A stretch of 25,159 nucleotides of DNA from the NCBI RefSeq assembly GCF_000988165.1, contig NW_020169355.1, positions 1 to 25,159 of the forward strand, given 5' to 3'. Positions 1-9,321 of this stretch are shown piece by piece. Every line of letters begins with the position of its first letter. Position 1 is the stretch's first letter. Source of the DNA: Vairimorpha ceranae. Taxonomy: Eukaryota; Microsporidia; Nosematidae. The translations under genes and the position numbers were made by a program. Under the pieces are notes generated by a model. It had not been told where the DNA came from. It worked only from the letters and a program-made list of their open reading frames with translations, and ran no database searches.

Positions 1-1164
1 CTGTAGATAATTAATCGTTGTCATGCCTCAAATTTCGTTTTTCATTTATGTATATTGTTTATTTGCCTTATATACTTTAACTTAAATATTTCTTATTACC
101 TATAAAAAATCTTTAGTTTCATGAATTTTTTTATAATTTTTAAATAGCAATAGTCTCGCATTTTTTTTATTCAGCTTTTTCTATAGTGGCTTTTTTTGGT
201 AAATACTGTTTTCTATTATAGAAGCTGTGTTGGTCTTTATAATTTTTAAAGCACTTTTTTATGATACTATCGTCCTATGTCATTTGATCTTCCGATAAAA
301 TTTAAGCGAGAACAACTCTACGATTTATTAAAAATATAATTTTTTTTTCTATCCTTCTTAGTAATTTGTTGCATGTTCTGAATTTTAGAGTATTTCTGTC
401 CGATTTGTAATCGTTTTCGAATTTTTTTGCGTTATAAATTCGCATTTGCTTTAATTATTCCCGTATATTATAGCCATCATGGATTTCTTCTATTTTTATT
501 TCTGTTACATTTATTAGGCCATTTTTAATTAATTTGCTGCATAAATTTTAATCTCGCCCTTTTTAAAATGTTTTTTTGTCTCATAAATTTTTTTCGTCAC
601 ATCTTCTTTAACAGCTTTTTTAAATTTACTGTTAATGCTAAGTAAATATTCGTAAATTATACGTGTACCTTTAGGCTACAAAACACTACTTTAATTTTTT
701 GATTTTAGATATACACTATTATTTCATGATGAAACATTTAATTAATTTTTAACATAAAAATACGTTTAACATGTATCTGTACATTTTAAAAATATCAGTA
801 AGATTAAAGAAAATAATTTTTTCATATATTTCATTATTTTTAATTTACTTTGACAGAATTCATGATATTCAAATAACAATATTTTATGTAATCTTGTTCT
901 TTTATAACTATAAATTAAATTGTACTTTAAACAAAAATAAATTAATTTTTAAACGTACAATGTTCTAATAACTGTTTATGCATGTATTGTATTTTAGAAT
1001 TAAACATCAATTAAAAGCCATCATCACACATCTAATTTTATATTAAATTTAATTTCTTCTTTTGCTCTGTGCAAAATCTGCTTATTAAAACTGGCTTTAA
1101 CATAAAAATTTTTGTTCTAAATAATTTTATTTTTTTCATTAAAATATTTTAAAAGATAATCTTT
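1..1164. other. Gene-free left edge with decayed coding traces
   Basis: No intact gene with a C-run start signal is visible here. The minus strand between about 675 and 120 reads as a broken coding sequence (separate entry). A short open frame on the plus strand at 771-968 has no C-run upstream, its protein is almost only Ile/Phe/Leu/Tyr/Lys/Asn, and it looks like an A+T-driven chance frame. Confidence 0.5.
120..675 (-). pseudogene. Unidentified decayed coding sequence
   Basis: Read on the minus strand, two adjoining frames give long stop-poor stretches that join across one frameshift near 545. The first segment (about 675-545) runs from PKGTRIIYEYLL to HFKKGEIKIYAAN. The second (about 545-325) runs from LIKNGLINVTEI through EEIHDGYNIRE, one in-frame stop, then YNAKKFENDYKSDRN. 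A further piece near 290-190 reads KKCFKNYKDQHSFYNRKQYL. The composition (mixed charged residues, Gly and Asp, few poly-Lys/Phe runs) is more gene-like than the surrounding A+T-rich noise. I do not recognise the family. In this setting a transposon relic is the natural guess, but no catalytic motif is visible. Confidence 0.35.
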
Positions 1165-1169
1165 CCCCC
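1165..1169 (+). promoter_or_regulatory. C-run start-proximal signal
   Basis: CCCCC ends four bases before the ATG at 1174. It matches the microsporidian CCC-like signal seen at eight other genes in this window and supports this start over the next Met two codons in. Confidence 0.75.
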
Positions 1170-1173
1170 ACCA

Positions 1174-1860
1174 ATGAAAATGACAAATTCAAAAGAAAAT
1201 GACGAATCAAATATTCATGAAGATACTGTATATATATTTTTTAATAATGATAATGATATAGTAAATACTTCTACTGAAAATGAAGAACTTTTGGCGAAAT
1301 TTGATAAATTTTTAAATACTAGGTCAGTATTGTTTAATTTTACAGGTGATAGTCATTTATCGGATCATATCTCAAAGTTGGACTTTTACAAAAATAAACG
1401 GCATGAATTTTTGACTAGGAAAGACATTCTTGAATATAGAAAAAGAATGATTGAGAAATGTAATGCATATAAAAATGAGTATAAAAATTATAATGTAAGT
1501 GGTATTTATACCGAGCAGACAGATGATTATTTAGCAACTTGTTGTTTAAAATGTATTTTAAATCAAATATTATCAACCTATAGTACATCTGATAGTGAGA
1601 ATAAAATTATTAATATTTGTAAAGGATATATTATTGATCTAAAATTTCTTCTAGCAAAAGCGAAGGTTGAAGATAAAGAAATAGAAATTTTTGATAAAAT
1701 TATTTTTTGGATGCATAATTTATTTGAAAAGATATCTAATGAAGATAGGAACAATATATTTGTTAGATTACGTAATGAATTTTCTAAATTAGATTATTCT
1801 TATACAATTGTGATTAACTTCTTAGCAAAATATTTTTACAATATGTTAGAACCAAATTGA
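1174..1860 (+). CDS. Hypothetical protein, 228 aa
   Basis: This is an intact frame with a C-run four bases upstream of ATG, so it is very probably a real, expressed gene. The first 45 residues are acidic and Asn-rich (NNDNDIVNTSTENEE), probably disordered. From about residue 60 on the sequence looks mainly alpha-helical, with a charged stretch (RKDILEYRKRMIEKC) and a CCLKC cluster near residue 123. The C-terminal third is helical and moderately hydrophobic but contains no clear membrane segment. There is no signal peptide. I do not recognise the family and assign no function. It stands alone: the nearest gene is about 5 kb downstream and the flanks are gene-free. A second Met two codons in is a possible alternative start. 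Confidence 0.85.
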   Translation: MKMTNSKENDESNIHEDTVYIFFNNDNDIVNTSTENEELLAKFDKFLNTRSVLFNFTGDSHLSDHISKLDFYKNKRHEFLTRKDILEYRKRMIEKCNAYKNEYKNYNVSGIYTEQTDDYLATCCLKCILNQILSTYSTSDSENKIINICKGYIIDLKFLLAKAKVEDKEIEIFDKIIFWMHNLFEKISNEDRNNIFVRLRNEFSKLDYSYTIVINFLAKYFYNMLEPN

Positions 1861-3349
1861 TTTCTATATAAGGAAGTAAATACAGCCTTGTAATTTACTT
1901 TTTACTTTTTTTAATTCTCCTACTTTATTTTGAAATTCAATATAACATTTACTTCTTATATTAAAAATTTATTTTAATTAATTAATTTGGTAAAAAATTA
2001 TTTACAATTAAAATATTGTTTATAAATGTAAAATTATAGTGATTTGAGATTACATATTTGTTTTTTCTGTTGTGGAATAAATATGGGACGTTACTAACAA
2101 ATATTATAAATTAGCATTCGACTAACCATATTACGCAGTATAAATGTTTAATAAATATGATTTTTTTTACAATAAATGTAAATGTGGGCATTTATACTTA
2201 CATGTTTATTAATAAAAATCTACTTAAATTGTCGAAATTTAATAGTTATTTAGTTATTCATTACTCAAAAGCATCCTTTACTCAGAAAATCGCTATTTAT
2301 ATTCTAGGATTTACTCCGGCTTCTCCTGTGATCCTTTGTATTCAGCAGTCAGTAGTAAAAGCAGTTTTAATCGCCTAGCATTTAATATATTCATAAATTC
2401 GTCTCAAATTCGACGTGCTTTGTCAATAACATAAATATTATTTTCTAAAATTCAGTTTTAGATCAACCTATAATAAGCAACAGACTGCTGCTACAGTGTT
2501 ATACTTTATTCTGAGAAAAACTAGAAAATATAATTACTTCACAGTTATGTGTTTAAAAAATTTATTTTTTATTTTTTTTATTACAGAAAAAATTTGAAGT
2601 GATGTATTATTAAGTTCTGGGGCATTATAGAACTAAGGAAATTCTGACATCAGAAATTGAAGCTACAGAAATTAAAAAGGCATTGGTGAGGTGGTTTTTG
2701 TTATAAATGCACCTATCGTGGCATATGAATTTTTAATTTATTATAGTTAGCTTATTTGACAAAATATTCAATGCTCTGGGTTTTCACATGAGTCTTTCTT
2801 GCGTGGCCCAAAAATAATATTCAAATTGTTCTTTAACTTTTAAAAAAACCAGAACGGTACTAAAATTTTGTTATATATTTTAATAACTCTTTTATCTTCA
2901 ACGAGGCTCATCCATATTTGTTTTTTACTAGCTGTTGGAAAGCGCTTTATAAAAATAAAAAATGTCCCCAAAAAAATATAATTCTTTAGGAAGGAGGCAT
3001 GAGAAATTTAATAACTTTAAAATGTTAAAAATTACAACAGTGGTAGAATTAATATTGCCTTGTGCTTAGAAACAAAAATCAGAACAAATATTGGAAGATT
3101 TTATAGGAAAAATTATACAAATAAAGAAGTGGTCAGATCAAAAGCGAAAGCAAAAATCTACAGTAAAAACGAATTTTATATGAGTATCTTTATTTTAATG
3201 AATAAAAACAACAATTAGATAAATTTTTAAATTTTGAAATAATTTATTTATAAAATTTTAATTAAAATTGCTCAATTTATTATTTTTAACTATGTTTTTA
3301 ACTTTTTAATCTTCGGCGAAATTTCAGAATTCTGTTCTCCTTGAATGGA
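1861..3349. other. Gene-free stretch with decayed coding traces
   Basis: A 73-codon open frame at 2157-2378 lacks a C-run and I do not call it. Between about 2610 and 3185 the plus strand shows stop-poor tracts in shifting frames (separate entry). Otherwise I see only A+T-rich sequence up to the left end of the Merlin element. Confidence 0.5.
2610..3185 (+). pseudogene. Unidentified decayed coding tracts
   Basis: Three plus-strand tracts look like remnants of coding sequence. At about 2612-2695 one frame reads VLGHYRTKEIL followed by EIEATEIKKALVRWF. At about 2962-3183 a frame opening MSPKKYNSLGRRHEKF has a single internal stop before EQILEDFIGKII. An overlapping frame at 3050-3215 reads NIALCLETKIRTNIGRFYR. 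No motif identifies a family. The position directly beside a Merlin element and the loss of frame suggest older mobile DNA, but this is inference and chance open frames cannot be excluded. Confidence 0.25.
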
Positions 3350-3363
3350 GGATGATAATCTGT

Positions 3364-3426
3364 TCTGCACAATTTTTGATATACACCAAAATAAAATTTT
3401 TTAGCCCTTAATTTTAAATGTTACAA
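3364..3426 (+). repeat. Left terminal inverted repeat of the Merlin copy
   Basis: This 63-bp repeat pairs with 4314-4376 in inverted orientation. The only two differences are at bases 18 and 20 counted from TCTGCAC. It carries its own mirrored ATG (3419-3421), which opens a 21-codon frame reading inward. Confidence 0.9.
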
Positions 3427-3524
3427 CAAAGAAAAAGTTTTAAATTTTTAGCTAGTAGAGAAAAATGGCAAAAAAAACCTTAAAAAACAATTTTTTTAGT
3501 ATTTAGTTAACAACAAAAAGATTA

Positions 3525-4322
3525 TCAAATATCTAAAAGAGCTTGCAAAATAATTTCTAGATAGCATGAAACGTAATAAATAAATTTTGATATAAGAGAA
3601 TGTCTGCATCTAAAACAAATACTGCGCTTAATTCCTGACCAATTGCCTTCAATATTGTTAATATGAACGTTATTAGTTCTATTAACAAATTCCACGGAAT
3701 GGTTTACTGTCTGATGAATAATAAAGTAATTTTTCAAAATAAAATAACCATTCCAGTAACCCGAAAAAATAACAGAATATAAATGTATATAATTTAACAT
3801 GCTATTAGTTAATGTTAATTGATCTCTTTCTAACACTGGGAATACAAGAGTTGTTCTAGTTTTTCAAACAACACAGCTGAAAAAATAAACACCATTGGCA
3901 GAATGACCTCTATTATACTTTTTCTTTCCAAATTTACTCCCATAAATTTCAACAATATTATCTTGACCACCCAATTTAAGAGATTGACAATAAGGTAAAA
4001 ATAATTTATCATTATTAAATTAACTAATTAATTTACCAACCATTGTTCTAGAAATTCCAACAATTTTACTTTTATAATCCGATGATAAAAAATTTAAAAC
4101 CGAATCTATAATTTTTAAATATGTTTTAATTTTCATTTTACAGTTATAAAAAATAGTATTTTTATATATACTGTACCTATATTTACAAATACTGTTAGTA
4201 CAACTAACAAAGTTACTTTGAATATCGACTATTTTTTAGTTACATCTACAGCATCCCTTTGTTAAAATACGTATTCTAAAGGTATTCAAAATAATTTTAT
4301 ATTCTTCTTCAGTTTGTAACAT
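3525..4322 (-). pseudogene. Merlin/ISXO2-like transposase, three stops, catalytic Asp lost
   Basis: DDE-type transposase that would cut and paste the surrounding element. The frame runs without a frameshift over 266 codons from ATG at 4322, but has in-frame stops at codons 29 (TAA, 4236-4238), 101 (TAA, 4020-4022) and 153 (TGA, 3864-3866). Family landmarks in order are a partial zinc ribbon (KGCCRCN), the segment GGQDNIVEI, FGKKKYNRGH, then HQTVNHSVEFVN and HINNIEGNW near the C-terminus. In IS1595/Merlin enzymes the first catalytic Asp follows VEI; here that codon is TAT (Tyr, codon 127). The second Asp, expected before W-x-x-Y, is replaced in SGYWNGY. Only the late Asn/Glu position (NNIEGNW) looks preserved. 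The enzyme is therefore doubly inactivated. Its C-terminal 103 codons form the longest surviving open piece. Confidence 0.88.
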
Positions 4323-4376
4323 TTAAAATTAAGGGCTAAAAAATTTTATTTTGGTGAAAATCAAAAATTGTGCAGA
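4314..4376 (-). repeat. Right terminal inverted repeat of the Merlin copy
   Basis: Inverted partner of 3364-3426 with 61 of 63 bases identical. It contains the transposase ATG (4320-4322), so the first three codons of the gene are repeat sequence. Outside it, 4386-4416 (GGCCCTCTTGATCTGTCGAC and onward) resembles a separate site at 8317-8342. Confidence 0.9.
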
Positions 4377-4749
4377 AAAGTTATCATTGGCCCTCTTGAT
4401 CTGTCGACAAAAGCCAGAAGTTTAGCCACACGGCGAAATTCTAGGCTGCCGTTTAATTTATAATACATTAATATTGTGATGGCCTTTTATTTAAAATTTA
4501 ATTATAGTATTAATAAGCAACATTATACTACTTCAAATCGCTTAAAATAAAATCATTGTCTATTTTTTTATTTTTTTACGCAAATTTCATTAAAATCATT
4601 TAATTTATGGTAGAAACCCCCATGTTTTTCATTAAGTTTTTAAAAAATTTAGAATCTTAAACTTTAAATGCATAAAAAAAACCTATTAACAGTTTTATTA
4701 ATTTATTTAAATCAGAATTTTTTAATAAATTTTTGGTGAGATGTATACT

Positions 4750-5340
4750 CTTGACGATTTTCAGTACATAAATTAATATTATTATTTTGTAAGTGTAACT
4801 CTTCATAAATCTCATTATTATGGTATTATTTATGCTTATAAGCTCTGTTGCTGTACTATTGACTTTTTTCCCTAGTTAAGTTATTAAAGTTTCAACAATC
4901 TCCTTCAGATAAGTACTGATATCTTTTGTCACTTCCTGATCATATCATCGCTTTTGTTGTGCAAATAAAGTGACTCTATGGTCTTCTTCATAACAATACA
5001 CTGGGGTGTATACTTTAAGATAATATTAAATTTTTGCTCGTTGATAAACTTCTTATTGTATTTGATTACCACATCATCTTTTATCATTACATAACAGAAC
5101 TATTCCTTTCAAGGATTGTTGTATTAATTTAATTTTTTTACAAAAATATTATCTTTTTTTTAGCTTCTCATTTTCTACTATAGCAGATTGGTCCTGATTT
5201 GTAATAAAATATTCACTATTAAATTTTTTCTTTTTTTATCAAATAGATAATATTTACCTTATTTTTATGTATTTTAATCTCTAAAAATTCGTAAGTCCGT
5301 TTATATTGCGCTTTGTATTTTTTATAGTCTCCTTTACTAA
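4750..5340 (-). pseudogene. Unidentified decayed coding sequence
   Basis: The minus strand gives successive stop-poor tracts in shifting frames. Near 5335-5215 it reads MLSKGDYKKYKAQYKRTYEF. Near 5215-5085 it reads NSEYFITNQDQSAIVENEKL, then after a stop IQQSLKGIVLLCNDKR. Near 5095-5015 it reads VMIKDDVVIKYNKKFINEQ, and near 5010-4800 YTPVYCYEEDHRVTLFAQQK, YDQEVTKDISTYLKEI and GKKVNSTATELI. The gene-like amino-acid mix over almost 600 bp argues for a real former gene with at least two frameshifts and several stops. I do not recognise the family. It may be the 3' part of the same element as the hAT-like fragment upstream, since strand and order agree, but no sequence evidence joins them. Confidence 0.4.
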
Positions 5341-5571
5341 GCATCCCCGATTTTTTTTTGTCTTTTTAAAGCCATATTTAGTACACAGTAAGATAAAAAG
5401 CATCTCGCTATCTCACTGTTTTTTTTTGTATAATTTTAATCCAATCTTAATTCTGTCTAGTAAGTAAATGATCAACAATGTAGATTATATTCTTCCTGCT
5501 TATATGGTACGTTTTCATCATGTAGAAAATTTTGATCGCTGTGGATCGGTCGAAATATTTTTCTATACTAG

Positions 5572-5990
5572 TTAGGCAAAAGAGTCCCTGATGTTTGCTA
5601 GTTTATTCTTTCCAGCTTTAAACAACTTTTCATAATTGATTTTGTTAAATCTTTGTAAAGCACAGATTTTTGAGTTTTTAGACCATCTTGTTGGTACACA
5701 CTCACAAAATAACCTTATTCTAAGATATTCATTTATAAATAGATTTTTTGTAAAAGCAATCAAATCTAAACACCTTTGATTTGATGTAAAATGAAAGATA
5801 CGTAGCTGAATAAACCAGATTCGATAGTTATCGATGAAGGGAGGAAAAGCTCTTTAATAATGTTTAAGTTGTGAAAAATACAGATTTTGATAATTTCCGA
5901 CAGTTCGAAACAGTGCAGCTTAAAAAAAATAAAAATCCGCATTTTTAAGATTCTAAAATTTCTTATGGTAGCAAAATGTTAAATTATTTT
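5572..5990 (-). pseudogene. Possible hAT-superfamily transposase fragment
   Basis: Two minus-strand frames join across a frameshift near 5780. The upstream part (about 5980-5780) contains CIFHNLNIIKELF at roughly 5847-5882, which resembles the hAT pattern C-x-x-H-x-L-N-L-x-x-K. The downstream part (to a stop at 5572) contains ECVPTRWSKNSKICALQRF, resembling the hAT block VPTRWNSTY-x-ML-x-R. In hAT transposases these blocks occur in this order, separated by a helical segment of similar length. The frame lacks a C-run start and has no intact N-terminus. I saw no terminal repeats and no C-terminal dimerisation block. The assignment rests on two short motifs and is tentative. Confidence 0.42.
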
Positions 5991-6782
5991 ATCAGATTTT
6001 AAGGCATAAATTAAGAAATGTTAAGCCAATAAAATTATAAGATAGATTCAACAAAAAACTCTTATTAATTTTTAAAGTTCTTATTAGATTTTTATACTTA
6101 TGTATTTAGTAATAATTGTCGAAAAATTTTTTATGAAAACTTTTTTTTATTTTTGTCAACCTTTTTTAAATCATTAATCATACGCTTATTCATCTTATAA
6201 AAAACTGAAATTGGTCCAAAAGTATAATAGTATTCTTTTATTATTTCAGCTTAGATATTTTTCTTCGAAAAAATTGACTTATTTTTTTAAATTTTTTGTT
6301 ATATGTAACTAACAAAATTTAAGCGTCACATTATTTAATTAAAATAAAGAAATTTAATTTTTGGTGTGAATCTAAGTTAAAAGAATTGAAGTTCAATTTT
6401 AAGCAAAAAAAGATTTTAAAAAAGTTTACAATATTATATTCAAATATAGAACCAAAACAATATTTTTATCTGCTATAAATCAATTAATATACAATTATTT
6501 AAGTATTATAGAAAATTTTAACGCTAGTTTTTAAACCAAAAAAATTATAGTTATTCTATATTTAAACCAATTAAAGAATAATTAAATTTAAATAACTTCA
6601 AAATTTAAAATGTCTTGAAACATTTTGTTTAACATTTAATACGTTTTTATAGAGCAAAATTAAATTATTTTGATTGTCTTAATATTTTGACACAAACTGT
6701 ACATAATAAAGATATTTGAAACCAACTAAAGAAGAAAAGAGACTTTTAAATTAATTAAAACATTAAGAATAGTCACAAATCT

Positions 6783-7400
6783 TTATATATACATATTTTT
6801 GTCATAAAATAAATTAATATTTACGAGTAAAAAATCTAGAAGATAGACACAAAACATTTGAACGAAATTCTTAACCTCCAATATATTTTCATTCGTTAAT
6901 AAATAGTTGACAGTTAGATAACATAATTTTAAGCACCCAATAACCCCTTCCTCATCTATTAATTTATAATTTATTTCTCCCTGTATTTCTTTAATAATAT
7001 CTTTAAGCCCTTCTATGCTTAAAAATATTTCTTCCTTTGTTAAGTATAATTTATTATCTATCAAGTGTGCAATGAATAATTCTAATATTTTTTGTAATGT
7101 AAAATTGAGACACGAATAGCGCAATCCAATCTTTGATTGTGCTTCATCATAATTTAAAATTTCTAAAAAAGTTTCGTTTTTTGTTATTCTAACCGCATTT
7201 GAATCTTTTAAAACTCTTTTAATATTTTCAGGAGATGAGATCAGAATATGCTCCTGAACACTGAAACTTTTACAATACTTAAGTGAATATATATTATAGA
7301 TAATTTTGTTTTCAAAAGTCGTATAATCAACTATTCTTCCTTCTTGCCATTCATCTTGATGCTTAAAGACAACATATTGATTATTTGTTATCTTCTGCAT
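6783..7400 (-). CDS. Probable MRG15/Eaf3-like chromatin protein (short)
   Basis: Intact 205-aa frame with CCCC three bases before ATG. Residues 8-50 resemble a chromo-barrel of the MRG15/Eaf3 kind: VVFKHQDEWQEGRIVDY, then IIYNIYSLKYCKSF and VQEHILI, paralleling the strands that read 'V-x-F-x-G-x-L-Y-E-A-K' and 'Y-x-x-H-Y-x-x-W-N-K-S' in the family. The C-terminal half is helical and ends LLDFLLVNINLFYD, similar to the end of MRG domains (DFL-x-x-L-x-x-N-x-x-x-LF). Eaf3/MRG15 proteins read methylated histone H3 in histone acetyltransferase and deacetylase complexes. This copy is far shorter than the roughly 320-400 aa usual for the family and lacks the aromatic WDEW-type residues, so methyl-lysine binding may be lost. 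It stands alone within gene-free DNA. Family assignment is moderate; that it is a gene is near certain. Confidence 0.6.
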   Translation of the reverse strand: MQKITNNQYVVFKHQDEWQEGRIVDYTTFENKIIYNIYSLKYCKSFSVQEHILISSPENIKRVLKDSNAVRITKNETFLEILNYDEAQSKIGLRYSCLNFTLQKILELFIAHLIDNKLYLTKEEIFLSIEGLKDIIKEIQGEINYKLIDEEGVIGCLKLCYLTVNYLLTNENILEVKNFVQMFCVYLLDFLLVNINLFYDKNMYI

Positions 7401-7403
7401 ATA

Positions 7404-7407
7404 GGGG
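7404..7407 (-). promoter_or_regulatory. C-run start-proximal signal
   Basis: CCCC on the minus strand, three bases before the ATG at 7400 of the MRG-like gene. Confidence 0.75.
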
Positions 7408-7725
7408 TTTAGAAAAAATTATTTAGTAAAAAGCCCAAATTTTTTAAGAAAAATTAATAAATAAGAACAAAAACACAGCTGCTGAAATAAGTATAGAATC
7501 AATAGATGATAATTTACATAAAAGACTTTATTATTTGTTAATTTATACTGAAAGATATAACGACTTTAATGATTATTAAAATATATGTAAGCAGTAAGAC
7601 AGGAGTTATGGAATGTAACATGCTTGACAAACTTTAATTTCTCTTATTGCACCAAAAAATTAAAAACGTTCAAATTATATAGACATTGCTAATTAAAGTT
7701 ATCTTAATTAAAAAGCATTGTGTGA

Positions 7726-7855
7726 TATTATTTACCACATGTCATTTATTTTAATTTATTTTTATTCTATCCGTTAGAATTAAGAAGATAAACAATTATT
7801 TTCTAATAAATTATTTGACTTAAAATATCTTTAGTAGCTGTAATACCACACAATG
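7726..7855 (+). repeat. Dispersed repeat, copy 1
   Basis: Aligns by eye with 9322-9465 in direct orientation. The shared blocks in order are ATTATTTAC-x-ACAT, ATTTATTTTAATTTATTTT against ATTATTTTAATTTATTTTAT, a GAAATTAC/GAATTAAG block, AATAA-x-x-x-ATTT, AAAATAT-TTT and ACTGTAATACCGCA/GCTGTAATACCACA. It is diverged, with small indels. A third partial match ending GTAGCTGTAATA occurs near 8710. No coding content. Confidence 0.5.
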
Positions 7856-8304
7856 ATATTAAGTTTATCTTTAAACACTAGGGTTTTATAAAAATCAAGA
7901 CTTGCAATTTTAAAAAGGGTAACATTTTGTAAAAATTAAGTTTTTTTACATTTATAAAGTTTTTGTAATTTAGCAGAAATACAACTAACACAGAAAATTA
8001 TACTAATCTTGTTTACTAGACATTTCGAATTTTCTGTGCTTATGATATTCCATGCAGTATCATTCTTCACTTATGACGTTCATCATTCGTAATTGTTGAC
8101 AAACATGAACAATGTAATTCTTATTTAGGTTTATTAAAATAGTTGGGTTTATAAAAAAGTCAAAAAAAACTGTTCTTTTTTTATTTTATTTGATTCAAAA
8201 ATATGTACATCAAAATAATCAAATAATTAAATAGGGTCATTATACCACTTGGTTTTCAAAAAAGTGCTTTAAACTTAAAAAAAAAATATTTAAATAGTTC
8301 AGTA

Positions 8305-8345
8305 AAAGTTCGCAATTGGTCCCATTTTATCTGTCCACAAAACAA
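8305..8345. repeat. Orphan Merlin-type terminal motif
   Basis: The sequence reads AAGTT-x-x-x-ATTGG-x-CC, then ATCTGTC-x-ACAAAA. The DNA just outside the right core repeat of the Merlin copy (about 4378-4418) has the same blocks at the same spacing. It looks like one end of a related element. I found neither a partner end nor transposase beside it, so it is either a remnant or the end of a small non-autonomous element. Confidence 0.4.
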
Positions 8346-9321
8346 AAGGGATTAGGAACATTACACAGTCTGCAAAGTACTGAAATCATCCTGATCAAAT
8401 AATATAACATTACATCGATTATAGAGATAGATATTATTTTTTAAAAACTTTCCAAAATTTGTATATAAATATTTTAGTTTTTTTTTATCGAATCCTGTAC
8501 TACAATTAGGAATTATACAAGCAATAATACTACCTCTATAAAATAATGAAAAAGGACCTAGAAGTCTGTTTTTGATCTTTACATTCTTATTTTTTGGCTT
8601 TTGTTGTATATGCTTTTTTTAAATTTGTATTTAGATGCTTTTTTTATCTACAAATTTACTATTATCTTTTTCTATTATAAAATTAATATTCTTGTCAATT
8701 TTTCAAAAGTAGCTGTAATAAAGCGGGTATAAAACATAATTTATTTAAATTAAATTATTTGAAAATAGTTATATTAAAAATATACGCTACATAATACAGA
8801 TTTTAGAAAATAATAATTATTTTCTTTTTACATAACAATATTGAAATATATTTACTTTCATATGGCAATTTTTGTCAAAATTTTAGTTTTACAACTTTTT
8901 ATAAAACTTGTATACTAATTATTTGCTGTTTAAAATTAAAAAAAATATATTTACGCAATATTTAGATCAGGATCATTAAACTACCCTGCAGATAGTGCAA
9001 TGACTTAGATTTTTTATAATTTTTAAACGAATAGAAGGAGGCAGCTTTAAAGCTTTCAAAAATTTATTTAATTTTTTTTCCCAAATTTAAACATTTTTCG
9101 AAATTAAGTTAGCTTAATGACCTAGATACCAATATTTTAAATATATTAAAATTCAACCATAACAACTTTAAATAAATTGTAAATTAAATTAACAATTTAT
9201 TATTTTTTTTAAATTTATATACATATTTTTTACATACTTAAGTGGATTCATTTAATAAGTATCAAAATTATAAATATGTAGTATTAGCTTAGTGTGATTA
9301 AACTTTTGTTTATAACCGTGA

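Larger units (their letters stand above)
3350..4390 (-). mobile_element. Merlin/IS1595-type DNA transposon, inactive copy
   Basis: A single transposase frame (4322 down to 3525) is flanked by an inverted repeat. The core repeat is 3364-3426 against 4314-4376: reading both inward, I count 61 identical bases of 63. Weaker similarity continues outward for at least another dozen bases on each side, so the limits given are approximate. The transposase start codon lies inside the right repeat. I could not pick out a target-site duplication because the outer ends have diverged. Merlin elements are known in microsporidian genomes and are related to bacterial IS1595/IS1016. This copy cannot encode active enzyme (see the transposase entry). 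Confidence 0.85.
4391..6782. other. Gene-free stretch with transposon-like relics
   Basis: No intact gene is present. Minus-strand decayed tracts are visible at about 4750-5340 and 5572-5990 (separate entries). The segments 4420-4740 and 6000-6780 are A+T-rich with nothing I can identify. Confidence 0.5.

Noticed and set aside
771..968. 65-codon open frame on the plus strand
   Set aside because: No C-run start; the protein is nearly all A+T-rich-codon residues and looks like chance.
2157..2378. 73-codon open frame on the plus strand
   Set aside because: No C-run start and no recognisable motif, and the opposite strand also has gene-like fragments, so the coding strand is unclear.
3830..4012. 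60-codon minus-strand open frame
   Set aside because: It is an out-of-frame shadow of the Merlin transposase, whose true frame is read from 4322.
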